The position numbers were made by a program, and so were the translations under genes. Positions 18,573 to 26,915 of a DNA stretch of 64,000 nucleotides are shown one piece after another (the stretch's first letter is position 1; each line of letters begins with the position of its first letter). Under the pieces are notes generated by a model. The model was not told the DNA's origin and made no database searches. It was given only the letters and a program-made list of their open reading frames with translations. The DNA comes from Collinsella aerofaciens (GTDB lineage Bacteria; Actinomycetota; Coriobacteriia; Coriobacteriales; Coriobacteriaceae): positions 73,612 through 137,611 of the forward strand of contig NZ_WWSY01000004.1 of the NCBI RefSeq assembly GCF_009876115.1. Direction: 5' to 3'.

Positions 18573-20306
18573 CTAGCCGAGCCAAGCGCCATTACTAGCA
18601 AAAGAGTATTTCACCCCATCGATTTCTTGAACACCCGTAGTCATAGCGTGCGTCGAGGGGTCAAGCCAGTACCAGGCGCCGCCGACGTAGGCCCAGCCGG
18701 AGGTGAGGGCGCCGGAGCTCGTCGCGTAGTACCATGTGCCGCCGTCGAGGACCCATCCGGTCGCCATCGAGCCGGAGCCGTTGAACCAGTACATGGAGCC
18801 GTTGCACCCATGGAGCCCGGTGGCCATGGCGTGCGTCGAGGGATCGAGCCAGTACCACGCACCGTTTAGGCTGAGCCAGCCGGAGGCGAGGGCGCCGGAG
18901 CCAGTCGCGTAGTACCAGGTGCCGCCGTCGAGGACCCATCCGGTCGCCATCGCGCCGGAGGCGCTGAACCAGTACGCTGAGCCGTTGCACGCGTGGAGGC
19001 CCGTCACCATGGCGCCGCCCGCGTCGGGGTCGAGCCAGTACCAGGAACCGCCGGTGTAAAGCCAGCCGGTCGAGGCGATACCGTCAGCGAACCAGTACCA
19101 GGAGCCGTCGACGAGGCCCCAGCCGTTAAGGGGGCCGCAGCTGCCGAAGTAGCGGCGGACGCCCTGCGCGTCCGTCTGGTAGCCCGTCAGCATGGCACCC
19201 GTCCGGGCGTCGAAGCAGTAGGGCACGCCGCCGACGGATACGGGGCCGCGCGCCAGCGCGCCGGAGCCAGTCGCGTAGTACCAGGTCCCGCCGTCGAGGA
19301 CCCACCCGGTCGACATCGCGCCGGACGAATTAAACCAGTACAGGGAGCCGTTGCACTCGTGAAGGCCGGTAGCCATGGCACCGCCCACGTCGGGCTCGAG
19401 CCAGTACCAGGTGCCACCCTGGCACAACCATCCGGTATACGCTTTGCCGTCAGAGGTTGCGTAATACCAAGTGCCCTCTTTTAACTGCCAGTAATAAAGA
19501 GAGACATCAACATACGCGTAATTCATATCAACGTTTCCGCTAATACCAGAAACTTTTCCGCGGCTTGTATACTGCCAAAAGCTGTAACTGCCGGTATAGT
19601 GACATTGGGAGTTGTATTGAGCAATCCAATGATCCCAAGAACCGCTCTTAAATACAGGGTCGGTCAATATATTGTTAAACCAATTTAGGTTTGCATAAAT
19701 GCCTGGCTTATATCCAGCACTAGAAATCTTATTACAGAATATCTGAGCTCTAGATGCAATTCCGGATTGACGGCCATCTGCAATAATTGTCTTGTCCTCA
19801 AGATCGTAATACACCGGTAGCCTAGGATTGCGCCCCGATAGGCAGTCAATCACCATGGACGCCTCATCGGCTGCCTGTTGATTATCAAAAGCATATGAAT
19901 AGATATAGACGCCGTAAGGAATTCCGAGTCGCTCGCACTCAGAAATATTTCGATTAAATTGATAGTCAACTCGACCGCCCCAAGATGGAGCGCCAAATCC
20001 AACACGCAGTATAGCGAAATCGATACCAGAAGCCTTAACAGCATTCCAGTCAATACGTCCTTGATGCTCACTGACATCGATGCCCTGCGCCGTAGCCCCA
20101 TCGGGAAGAATGTCCATGGACAATAAGGCTATTCCATCTTCTTCGGAAGAAGCATCCTCTGCGACCAATTGTCCATCCTCATAACGCCAGGAATTCTCAA
20201 CTAGGGACCGCGCAGCTTCCGCGTTCGAGGGAAAAACAAACACAGAAATGGGCGCAAGGACCATCAGCACCAACAATGCCGAAAATAACTTAAGATGTTT
20301 GCTCAT
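18573..20306 (-). CDS. Secreted GH25 lysozyme with cell-wall-binding repeats
   Basis: This 577-residue protein has a signal peptide (to about residue 31, SNAEA), a GH25 muramidase domain (about 72-272) and C-terminal repeats (about 275-577). Catalytic residues are visible: Asp78 in GIDVSEHQG and the DxE pair Asp168/Glu170 in VYYDLEDK. GH25 enzymes cut the MurNAc-GlcNAc bond of peptidoglycan; the repeats would hold the enzyme on the wall. The ATG at 20306 has GAGG at 5-base spacing. Here the catalytic domain is N-terminal, unlike in the paralogues. The repeats include the 561-bp block shared with the C39 protein. Confidence 0.92.
   Translation of the reverse strand: MSKHLKLFSALLVLMVLAPISVFVFPSNAEAARSLVENSWRYEDGQLVAEDASSEEDGIALLSMDILPDGATAQGIDVSEHQGRIDWNAVKASGIDFAILRVGFGAPSWGGRVDYQFNRNISECERLGIPYGVYIYSYAFDNQQAADEASMVIDCLSGRNPRLPVYYDLEDKTIIADGRQSGIASRAQIFCNKISSAGYKPGIYANLNWFNNILTDPVFKSGSWDHWIAQYNSQCHYTGSYSFWQYTSRGKVSGISGNVDMNYAYVDVSLYYWQLKEGTWYYATSDGKAYTGWLCQGGTWYWLEPDVGGAMATGLHECNGSLYWFNSSGAMSTGWVLDGGTWYYATGSGALARGPVSVGGVPYCFDARTGAMLTGYQTDAQGVRRYFGSCGPLNGWGLVDGSWYWFADGIASTGWLYTGGSWYWLDPDAGGAMVTGLHACNGSAYWFSASGAMATGWVLDGGTWYYATGSGALASGWLSLNGAWYWLDPSTHAMATGLHGCNGSMYWFNGSGSMATGWVLDGGTWYYATSSGALTSGWAYVGGAWYWLDPSTHAMTTGVQEIDGVKYSFASNGAWLG
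18820..19380. repeat. 561-bp near-identical direct repeat, copy 2 (within the GH25 gene)
   Basis: Counterpart of 17406-17966, in the same orientation 1414 bp away. Outside these limits the two genes diverge at once: copy 1 continues into a further repeat, copy 2 into a different unit that joins the lysozyme domain. This boundary pattern fits gene conversion or unequal crossing-over between the repeat arrays. Confidence 0.93.
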
Positions 20307-20568
20307 GTAAACCTCGTCATTCGTTCTTGTTTGCGTCTAGCTTACAGCATGGCTGTGAAAGATTTCCGAACATCCAACTGGACAAGGCGCCATCTAGGAC
20401 GACAAATAACTGCACGCAATACCACAATGTAAACAAGAACTTCCCAGCAAGGTGAAACCAAGGACTACTGGTCCCTACTCTTTGCCCAAAGAATGCCGAC
20501 ATCAGTTAGCTTTCAAACTAGATGTCAAAAAGGCAGGGGGCCCAGAGAGTCCCCTACAACTCGGAATT

Positions 20569-22779
20569 CTAACGAATCAATATTACTTTCGATGGACCCA
20601 AAGCAATCAAACCAGAAATACGGTTTCCATAACCGTCACTATGCCAAAACAAGTTTTCGCTCGGCGAATTGCCCCAGAAAAAACCGATATGACTATCGTC
20701 CGCATATGGATTGTAAGGATTGAAAAATACAATATCCCCCTTACGAGCCAAACCACTACGCAACAACTCATCAATAGAGTTGAAATAAGTCACGTTCGCG
20801 CATGTATCGATAGCGTAGCCATACCAACGATACGCGTTAACGCAGCCGCCCCTTCCGGGACCCCCACTCCAAGGCGAATGGCTCTGCTCAGCGGCAATGG
20901 GAGCTAAATTACCGCCCGCCTTCATATATGCATGCGATACAAATCCGCCGCAGTTCATACCGGTATACCCGTCCCAACGAGGATCACCCTTTGGATACAT
21001 GCATGACTCTTGGCTAAGATGCGTATCATAGCGTGTTCCACGGTAATAGCCGTCGTTTTCGTGGCTCATAAGCCAATTGACCAGGCTGGACCTATTGACC
21101 CCCAAAACAGAACCAGACGTATTCAACCATGCACCGCTTGCATTGAAGTAGTAGTCAACGCCATCGATTTTCAGCCACCCATTAGCAAACATGGCACCCG
21201 AAGGCTGGAGCCAGTACCACGTACCGCCGTCATTAAGCCATCCAGTTTTCATCTTGAATGTGGAAGGGTCCATCCAATACCACGCACCGTTGACATATTG
21301 CCAACCAGACTTAAGGACACCATTGGAAGATGCGTAGTACCAAGTATTACCGTTTTCATCAGAAGCGTCATTCGACATAATCCAACCAGATGCCACATTA
21401 ACGACACCGTTTGCGTCCGCATAGAAAACTGCGTCTCCAATATGAATTGCACCTGGCAATGAAGACAAGTCGGCACGATCGGCGATTACGGGAGATCCAT
21501 CAGATGAAGTAGGCAACGGCTCGCTCAGTGCTCCAGACGAATTCGCCCATGACATACCGTCGCTCAAGTTGATCCAGCACGAAGATGCCATCGCACCAGA
21601 ATCATAAGAATAATAGCGCGTGTCGCCTACCGTATATTCACCAGTACGCATTGCGCCGGACACCTCATCAAGGTAATACCAGGCGCTTCCGGACTTTATC
21701 CATCGCCCTCGTTGAATTGCTCCGCTTGATGCGGCGTAGTACCAAGTATTATCAGCAAGTGCCCAGCCTGTTGCCATGGCACCTGAACTCGTAAGGAAAT
21801 AGGAGGATGTACCCACTTGCACAAAGCCCGTGAGCATAATATGGCTTCCTGGATCCAGGTAATACCAAGAATTCCCTAGAAGTAACCAGCCTCCATGCAG
21901 CAAGCCGTTGGAGTCAGCGTAATACCAGTTGTTGTCAATAAGCGCCCACTGGGAGGAGAGCATGGCCCCCGATCCGTTAAAGATATAAGGGGTTCCATTG
22001 CATGCATTCAACCCGGTGGCCATAGAACCGTCCGCAGGATCAAGCCAATACCAACGGCCCCCATCCGAGAGCCAGCCCTTTACCAGGGCGCCAGAGCCGG
22101 AAAAATAATGCCAGACGGAAGCATCAAGATGCCATCCGATAAGCATTGCGCCAGAAGAGGAGAATCCATACGTAGCTCCCCCGATCTGCAGCATCGAGTC
22201 GTGGACCATCTTGCCTTCATCATCCAGCCAATACCAGTTGTTGCCGTCTGAAAGCCAGCCTTTTACCATGGCGCCAGAACTGGAGAAATAACGCCAAGCA
22301 AAAGTGGAGCCCGTAGAATCTAGGTACCAGCCGACACGCATTGCACCCGAAGAGGAGAATCCATAAGTCGCACCCCCGACTTGGACCAATCCATCCTGAG
22401 CCATTCGACCTTCGTCGTCGAACCAGTACCAGCTACCGTTTATATGTCTCCAAGAAGAAACAGCGATCGTTCCGTCGGACAAGCCCCAACGCCAAAAACC
22501 AGCCCCTTCTTCGGGTGATATCCACCCCTGATGCCAAACAATTTGATTCGAAACCTCAGAAGGGATCTCATTATCCATCTGAGAGTTCTGCTCGACAGCG
22601 AAGGTCGATTCGCGCTGAACATCAACGCCTGACTCGACAGAAGCAATAGCAACGTTAGATGCGGGACCTTCGTCAGTGTTATTCAAATCAAGGGCGTATA
22701 ACATCGAGGGCGAACCCAAAAGGAGCCCCAAAGAAACAAGGCCCGAAAAGACCAGCACCCCGAATGACCATTTCTTCAT
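20569..22779 (-). CDS. Secreted NlpC/P60-like amidase with cell-wall-binding repeats
   Basis: This protein of about 736 residues has a signal peptide (MKKWSFGVLVFSG...), repeats (about 65-560) and a C-terminal papain-like domain (565-736). GMNCGGFVSHAY carries the likely nucleophile Cys610; DDSHIGFFWG (His697) and FWHSDG (His713) complete a plausible triad. It resembles NlpC/P60 but with Gly after Cys instead of Ser, and a long insertion. The product likely cuts peptidoglycan stems. The frame extends to a GTG at 22800; I chose the ATG at 22779 because it begins a standard signal peptide, though neither start has a strong ribosome site. Confidence 0.82.
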   Translation of the reverse strand: MKKWSFGVLVFSGLVSLGLLLGSPSMLYALDLNNTDEGPASNVAIASVESGVDVQRESTFAVEQNSQMDNEIPSEVSNQIVWHQGWISPEEGAGFWRWGLSDGTIAVSSWRHINGSWYWFDDEGRMAQDGLVQVGGATYGFSSSGAMRVGWYLDSTGSTFAWRYFSSSGAMVKGWLSDGNNWYWLDDEGKMVHDSMLQIGGATYGFSSSGAMLIGWHLDASVWHYFSGSGALVKGWLSDGGRWYWLDPADGSMATGLNACNGTPYIFNGSGAMLSSQWALIDNNWYYADSNGLLHGGWLLLGNSWYYLDPGSHIMLTGFVQVGTSSYFLTSSGAMATGWALADNTWYYAASSGAIQRGRWIKSGSAWYYLDEVSGAMRTGEYTVGDTRYYSYDSGAMASSCWINLSDGMSWANSSGALSEPLPTSSDGSPVIADRADLSSLPGAIHIGDAVFYADANGVVNVASGWIMSNDASDENGNTWYYASSNGVLKSGWQYVNGAWYWMDPSTFKMKTGWLNDGGTWYWLQPSGAMFANGWLKIDGVDYYFNASGAWLNTSGSVLGVNRSSLVNWLMSHENDGYYRGTRYDTHLSQESCMYPKGDPRWDGYTGMNCGGFVSHAYMKAGGNLAPIAAEQSHSPWSGGPGRGGCVNAYRWYGYAIDTCANVTYFNSIDELLRSGLARKGDIVFFNPYNPYADDSHIGFFWGNSPSENLFWHSDGYGNRISGLIALGPSKVILIR

Positions 22780-22859
22780 AGCAGCACAGTATCCAATCAC
22801 GCAGTGGCCCCGTCACCTCAGGGCAACGGGGCCTCAATCAAAACTAGCTCAGTAATGTA

Positions 22860-24116
22860 CTAGCCAATTTGCTGGCAGTTTTTGCACTCTCGTGAAGCGC
22901 CACGCCTCTGGGCCTCCTGGATAGAGATCTGCGAATAGCCCTTTGCGTCCTTGCCAACGGTACGGCACTTATGCGTATGGTAAACATGGCTACCGCTCTT
23001 GTACCAAACTAAACCGTAGCCCGGAATCCACTTGCCGTCCTCGCCGACATAGTAGGAGCCAACCCAGGCATTCGTAGCCATGGCACCGGAAGACTGGAGG
23101 TAGTAGTCGCCGACCCAGGCGTCGTGGGCCATAGCGCCGGAACCGCTAAAGTAGTACCAGGCGCCGCCGACCTGACGCCAGCCGGTGGCCATCGCGCCGG
23201 AATCGTCGAACCAGTACCAAACTCCACCAACGTTAGCCCAAGAGTTAGAGGCCATAGCGCCCGAACCTCCGAGCCAATACCACGTGCCGCCATTGCTGAG
23301 CCAGCCGGTTGCCATGGCGCCCGAACCGCTCGCATAGTACCAAGAGCCGCCTGCCAAGAACCAGCCAGTGGCCATTGCACCGGAGTCGCCGAACCAGTAC
23401 CAGGAGCCGCCGAGGCTGCGCCAGCTGTTAGCGACCATGGCGCCCGAACCGTCGAGGTAGTACCACGTACCGCCGATGTTGAGCCAGCCAGTGGCCATCG
23501 CACCGGAAGCGTTGGCGTAGTACCACGTCCCCGAAACGTTGATCCAGCCGGTCAGCATGACACCATACTCGTCGAAATAATACCAAGTTCCACCGATATT
23601 ATGCCAACCGGTCAGCAGTTCGCCACTGGAGGTCGCATAGAACCACTTTCCATAGATGGAGTCATAGAGCCAGCCGCTATGCTGCATGCGGCCATCGGCG
23701 TTGGCACCAGGGGTGTTCAGGAAGTAGTTCTTGCCGTCAATCTGAACTCGGCCGTATGCCATATCATGGCTTTCGGGGTAGAAGTAATACTTGTCCCCAC
23801 CGATAGACTGCCAGCCCGACACCGCGATCCCGTCAGCGCCAAAATAGTACCAGACAGCTTCGTATTCGTTATGCCACTGGTTCGTGACCATGGCGCCAGT
23901 TTCGGGATCGAAATAGCGAAGGTTGCCGTCCTCGCACCGAACGAGTCCAGTCTTCGGACGACCGTCGGAACACCATTCCGTAATCGGTCCACCGTCTCCG
24001 CCACCGCCAGCAATATCAGCAAATGAGGGCACCGGGGCAACCGTCATGCAGGCAGCGGCAAATGCAACAACTCCCAGCACTGTTAGTCCGCGCCATCTTT
24101 CTCGAAGGTTTTTCAT
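22860..24116 (-). CDS. Secreted cell-wall-binding repeat protein with C-terminal Cys/His knuckle
   Basis: This 418-residue protein has a signal peptide (ending near VPSFADIA), a glycine-rich stretch, then about 15 repeats nearly to the end. It has no enzyme domain. The last 50 residues contain VYHTHKCRTVGKD, ISIQEAQRRGA and ECKNCQQIG, a C-H-x-C-x2-C arrangement like the small metal-binding tails found on some secreted nucleases and wall proteins. The repeats are more regular and the DNA more GC-rich than in the upstream paralogues. It could act as a structural or adhesive surface protein; the function is unknown. Confidence 0.8.
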   Translation of the reverse strand: MKNLRERWRGLTVLGVVAFAAACMTVAPVPSFADIAGGGGDGGPITEWCSDGRPKTGLVRCEDGNLRYFDPETGAMVTNQWHNEYEAVWYYFGADGIAVSGWQSIGGDKYYFYPESHDMAYGRVQIDGKNYFLNTPGANADGRMQHSGWLYDSIYGKWFYATSSGELLTGWHNIGGTWYYFDEYGVMLTGWINVSGTWYYANASGAMATGWLNIGGTWYYLDGSGAMVANSWRSLGGSWYWFGDSGAMATGWFLAGGSWYYASGSGAMATGWLSNGGTWYWLGGSGAMASNSWANVGGVWYWFDDSGAMATGWRQVGGAWYYFSGSGAMAHDAWVGDYYLQSSGAMATNAWVGSYYVGEDGKWIPGYGLVWYKSGSHVYHTHKCRTVGKDAKGYSQISIQEAQRRGASRECKNCQQIG

Positions 24117-24300
24117 ACGACATCCTTTCTCCGAGATTTAAGGCTCTCTTAAGTTATTTTTAAACTATCAATTCAGTATTTCAACGGGAAATCGATAAAA
24201 GGTGTCTTTGTGACTGCAATTTAAATATGAGTCGCCACACCTCAACCGTTACGCTAAATAGCTTCTGAGTCAAACCGAGCACATAAGCGAACCAATTTAA

Positions 24301-24432
24301 TACGGCTACCTGAAAAATCCTGACACACGTTTTCGATATGACAAGAGCTGCTTGAACGGGGAGTACTTGAACCCCACCGCCCTTGCAGCTCTTGAGGATA
24401 CTTTGCCGGAACTTGGCATTACTTCGCACTAA
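24301..24432 (+). pseudogene. Possible remnant of a plus-strand gene C-terminus
   Basis: In the 312-bp gap after the repeat-protein cluster, one plus-strand frame reads 43 protein-like codons (YGYLKNPDTRFRYDKSC, NPTALAALEDTLPELGITSH) to a TAA at 24430-24432. It opens straight after a stop and has no start codon or ribosome site. Composition and codon use look coding, so it may be the tail of a gene lost when the island upstream was inserted. It overlaps the last bases of the GT2 gene. I do not recognise the family, and chance is possible. Confidence 0.3.
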
Positions 24433-26915
24433 AACGAGAAGTACTCACTGTCGGAGGACAAGTTCGGCCCCAACCATGAATCGCCCGTCAAGAAGAACTC
24501 AGGCCAGCGCTGCATGAACAGCGCTTGCTCGCGCTTCCAGCGGCGCAGCTTTTCCTCGTTGGCCTCTTCCCTGCCACGCGAGGTGAACTCGTAGTGATAC
24601 AGCTCGGCATAGGGCGTAAAGATGGTGCGGAAGCCCGCCTCCCACACGCGCAGGCAAAAGTCTGCGTCGTTAAAACCGACGGCGAATTCCTCGTTGTAGC
24701 CTCCGACCTGCTCAAATACGTCGCGTCGCACCATCTGGCAGGCACCCGTCACGGCGCTAAAGTTGCCCGGGCGCACAGCGCGGGCAAGATAGCCCTCGCG
24801 CTTTGCCGAGAAGTCCTGGTTGGCATGGGCAAGTGCGCCGCGCACGCCAACCACAATGCCAGCGTGCTGCACCAGATGATCGGCAAAGTAGAGCTTGGCA
24901 CCCACCACGGCCGCATCGGGACGTTGCAGATAGCCCATCATCTCTTCGATAAAGTCGGGGCTTATGACCTCGGTATCGTTGTTGAGCAGCAGCAGGTAGT
25001 CGCCCTTGGCGTGCTTCACACCAAAATTGATGATCTGAGAGTAATTGAACTCGCCCGGCCAGTACACAACGCGCGCGATGCCCTTGCCTTCTGATGCTGA
25101 AGCCACGCGTTCCGGCAGGGTTTCGTAATACGCAAACGTATCCGGGGCTTCGCTGTTGTTCTCCACCAAGACGATCTCATAGTTGGCATACGTGGCCTTC
25201 TGGGCAATCGACATCACACAGGCATCGAGCGTCTCAACGTGGTCCTTGGTGGGAATCACAATGCTCACCAGCGGCGCAGGCTCCGGCAGCGCATAGCGCA
25301 TGCGATAGACAAACGGCGTCTCGGTCTCCTCGACCGTTCCGCAAATGCCCAGCGTGTTAAAGTGGCGCTGAAGCGCAAGGCGCCCGGCTTCAATAGCATA
25401 CGGCTTGCTATCGGCAGAGCCATCGGCGGTCGATCCCGGATGAACGCGCCAGTGATACAGCACGTGCGCAACATGCTCAAAGCGCGCGCCCGCTGCAAGA
25501 CAGCGAAGCGTCAGGTCGTAGTCCTGGGCACCCGCAACGTCTTCTGGGGACATGCCAATGTAATCGATGAGCGCCTTCTCCACCATCAGGAAATGCGTCA
25601 CACAGTTATGGCTATAGAGCAGGTCGGCGTTGAGCTTGGTCTTAAAGACCGGCTGACCCCACTCCCCCGTTTTCTGAAACATGTCCTCGTCGCAGAACAG
25701 GACCTGGGGGCGCTCGCCCTCGGCCGCCTTATTCAGCGCGGAAACATACTGGAATAACGCGTCCGGTTCCAGAATGTCGTCATGGTCCAAGAACGCGATG
25801 TAGTCTCCAGCCGCCTGCTGAATACCAGCGTTGGTGTTGAGCACAATGCCGCCGTTGCCGGGCAGCTCAATGCGACGAACGCGCTCATCGTTGGCACTTG
25901 CTGCAAGATTGGCCACCGCATCCCATTCGGGCGAGGCGTCCATAAGCAGCAATTCCCAGTTGTCATAGCTCTGGACTAGCACCGAGTCCAGCAGCTCGCG
26001 CAGGTAGACCCGATCAGTCTTGTAGCACGGCACCACAATGCTCACGAGCGGTCTATAGGCAAAGGCCGCCGAAGCGACACGCTGGCACGCCAAATCGCCC
26101 GGCTTTGCGCGATGTTGCTCAAACCAACGTCGATAAGCTGCGTCGTCTGCACGCGCGTCCTTCATGCGGTTCCAGCTGTCATCGAACATGCCGTTGTACA
26201 GGCGACCATCCATGGCGCAAAACCCGCTTTGGATCCGCTCTGTGGGATCGTTCACGATCGCGACAAAATCTCGTATATCCTGAGGCATCTCAACACTCAG
26301 ATACGTTTTATTGACGCGGCAACCGTTGCGCTGGGGAACATCGACCTGCGATTCAAACACATGCACGGTGACATCGATGGCATTCATATGCGTATCAAAG
26401 ATCTTGAGCTCAGGTGCGCACTGGGGGTCTCCAGCCCAGGTAACCTCATAGCGCCACACCGCGCCGGCGTCTGCCGGCAAATAGCGAATGGCATCGATCT
26501 CGTAGCGACCGCAGCATTCGCCACGCTGCGCATCGCGGATAAGCGCGCACAGCGAAGGCTTTGCTTTGTAGTTAATCTTGGATTCCAGCTTGGCCACGCG
26601 GCTATCAAGGCGAATGGAGCCCAACCTTTGGCCATCGGATGCAAAAACGACATCCATCGACGAGTCATCCAAAAACGGAAGCACCAAGACAGCGAGCTCG
26701 CGCTCGTAATCGGAAACGGAAGGGCAAAGCGCCAGCACACGGCCATGATCGACCGGGAGCACCAGCGACGGCACACAAGAACCGCTCGTCGTCGCATGGG
26801 CAAACGCTTGAGAACCCTCCTGCTCAATAAGCGCAGCGACATCCTGACCGGCAAAACGAAGCAGCACAAACAGACGGCCCTGACTGCGGCAAAGTGCCAA
26901 ACGCTTGATACTCAT
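24429..26915 (-). CDS. Large GT2 protein with two glycosyltransferase domains
   Basis: This 828-residue cytoplasmic protein begins with about 280 residues of beta-rich sequence I cannot assign. A first GT2 domain follows (VSIVVPCYKTDRVYLRELLDS, FLDHDDILEPDAL), then a second (VSIVIPTKDHVETLDACV, LLLNNDTEVISPDF). Each has an Asp-rich metal site. Two-domain GT2 proteins often build rhamnan or capsule backbones, adding two linkages. The ATG at 26915 abuts the TAG of the upstream GT2 gene, with GAGAAG as ribosome site, so translation is coupled. It ends the second glycan operon; the DNA is clearly more GC-rich than the cluster beyond 24.4 kb. Confidence 0.85.
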   Translation of the reverse strand: MSIKRLALCRSQGRLFVLLRFAGQDVAALIEQEGSQAFAHATTSGSCVPSLVLPVDHGRVLALCPSVSDYERELAVLVLPFLDDSSMDVVFASDGQRLGSIRLDSRVAKLESKINYKAKPSLCALIRDAQRGECCGRYEIDAIRYLPADAGAVWRYEVTWAGDPQCAPELKIFDTHMNAIDVTVHVFESQVDVPQRNGCRVNKTYLSVEMPQDIRDFVAIVNDPTERIQSGFCAMDGRLYNGMFDDSWNRMKDARADDAAYRRWFEQHRAKPGDLACQRVASAAFAYRPLVSIVVPCYKTDRVYLRELLDSVLVQSYDNWELLLMDASPEWDAVANLAASANDERVRRIELPGNGGIVLNTNAGIQQAAGDYIAFLDHDDILEPDALFQYVSALNKAAEGERPQVLFCDEDMFQKTGEWGQPVFKTKLNADLLYSHNCVTHFLMVEKALIDYIGMSPEDVAGAQDYDLTLRCLAAGARFEHVAHVLYHWRVHPGSTADGSADSKPYAIEAGRLALQRHFNTLGICGTVEETETPFVYRMRYALPEPAPLVSIVIPTKDHVETLDACVMSIAQKATYANYEIVLVENNSEAPDTFAYYETLPERVASASEGKGIARVVYWPGEFNYSQIINFGVKHAKGDYLLLLNNDTEVISPDFIEEMMGYLQRPDAAVVGAKLYFADHLVQHAGIVVGVRGALAHANQDFSAKREGYLARAVRPGNFSAVTGACQMVRRDVFEQVGGYNEEFAVGFNDADFCLRVWEAGFRTIFTPYAELYHYEFTSRGREEANEEKLRRWKREQALFMQRWPEFFLTGDSWLGPNLSSDSEYFSF

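Noticed and set aside
17405..19400. CRISPR-like regular repeats
   Set aside because: The periodicity is that of in-frame protein repeats of about 20 residues inside two coding genes, with no unique spacers.
24181..24429. 82-codon minus-strand frame after the GT2 gene
   Set aside because: No ribosome site, no domain, and it begins inside the last codon of the gene upstream; the plus-strand remnant is a better reading of this stretch.
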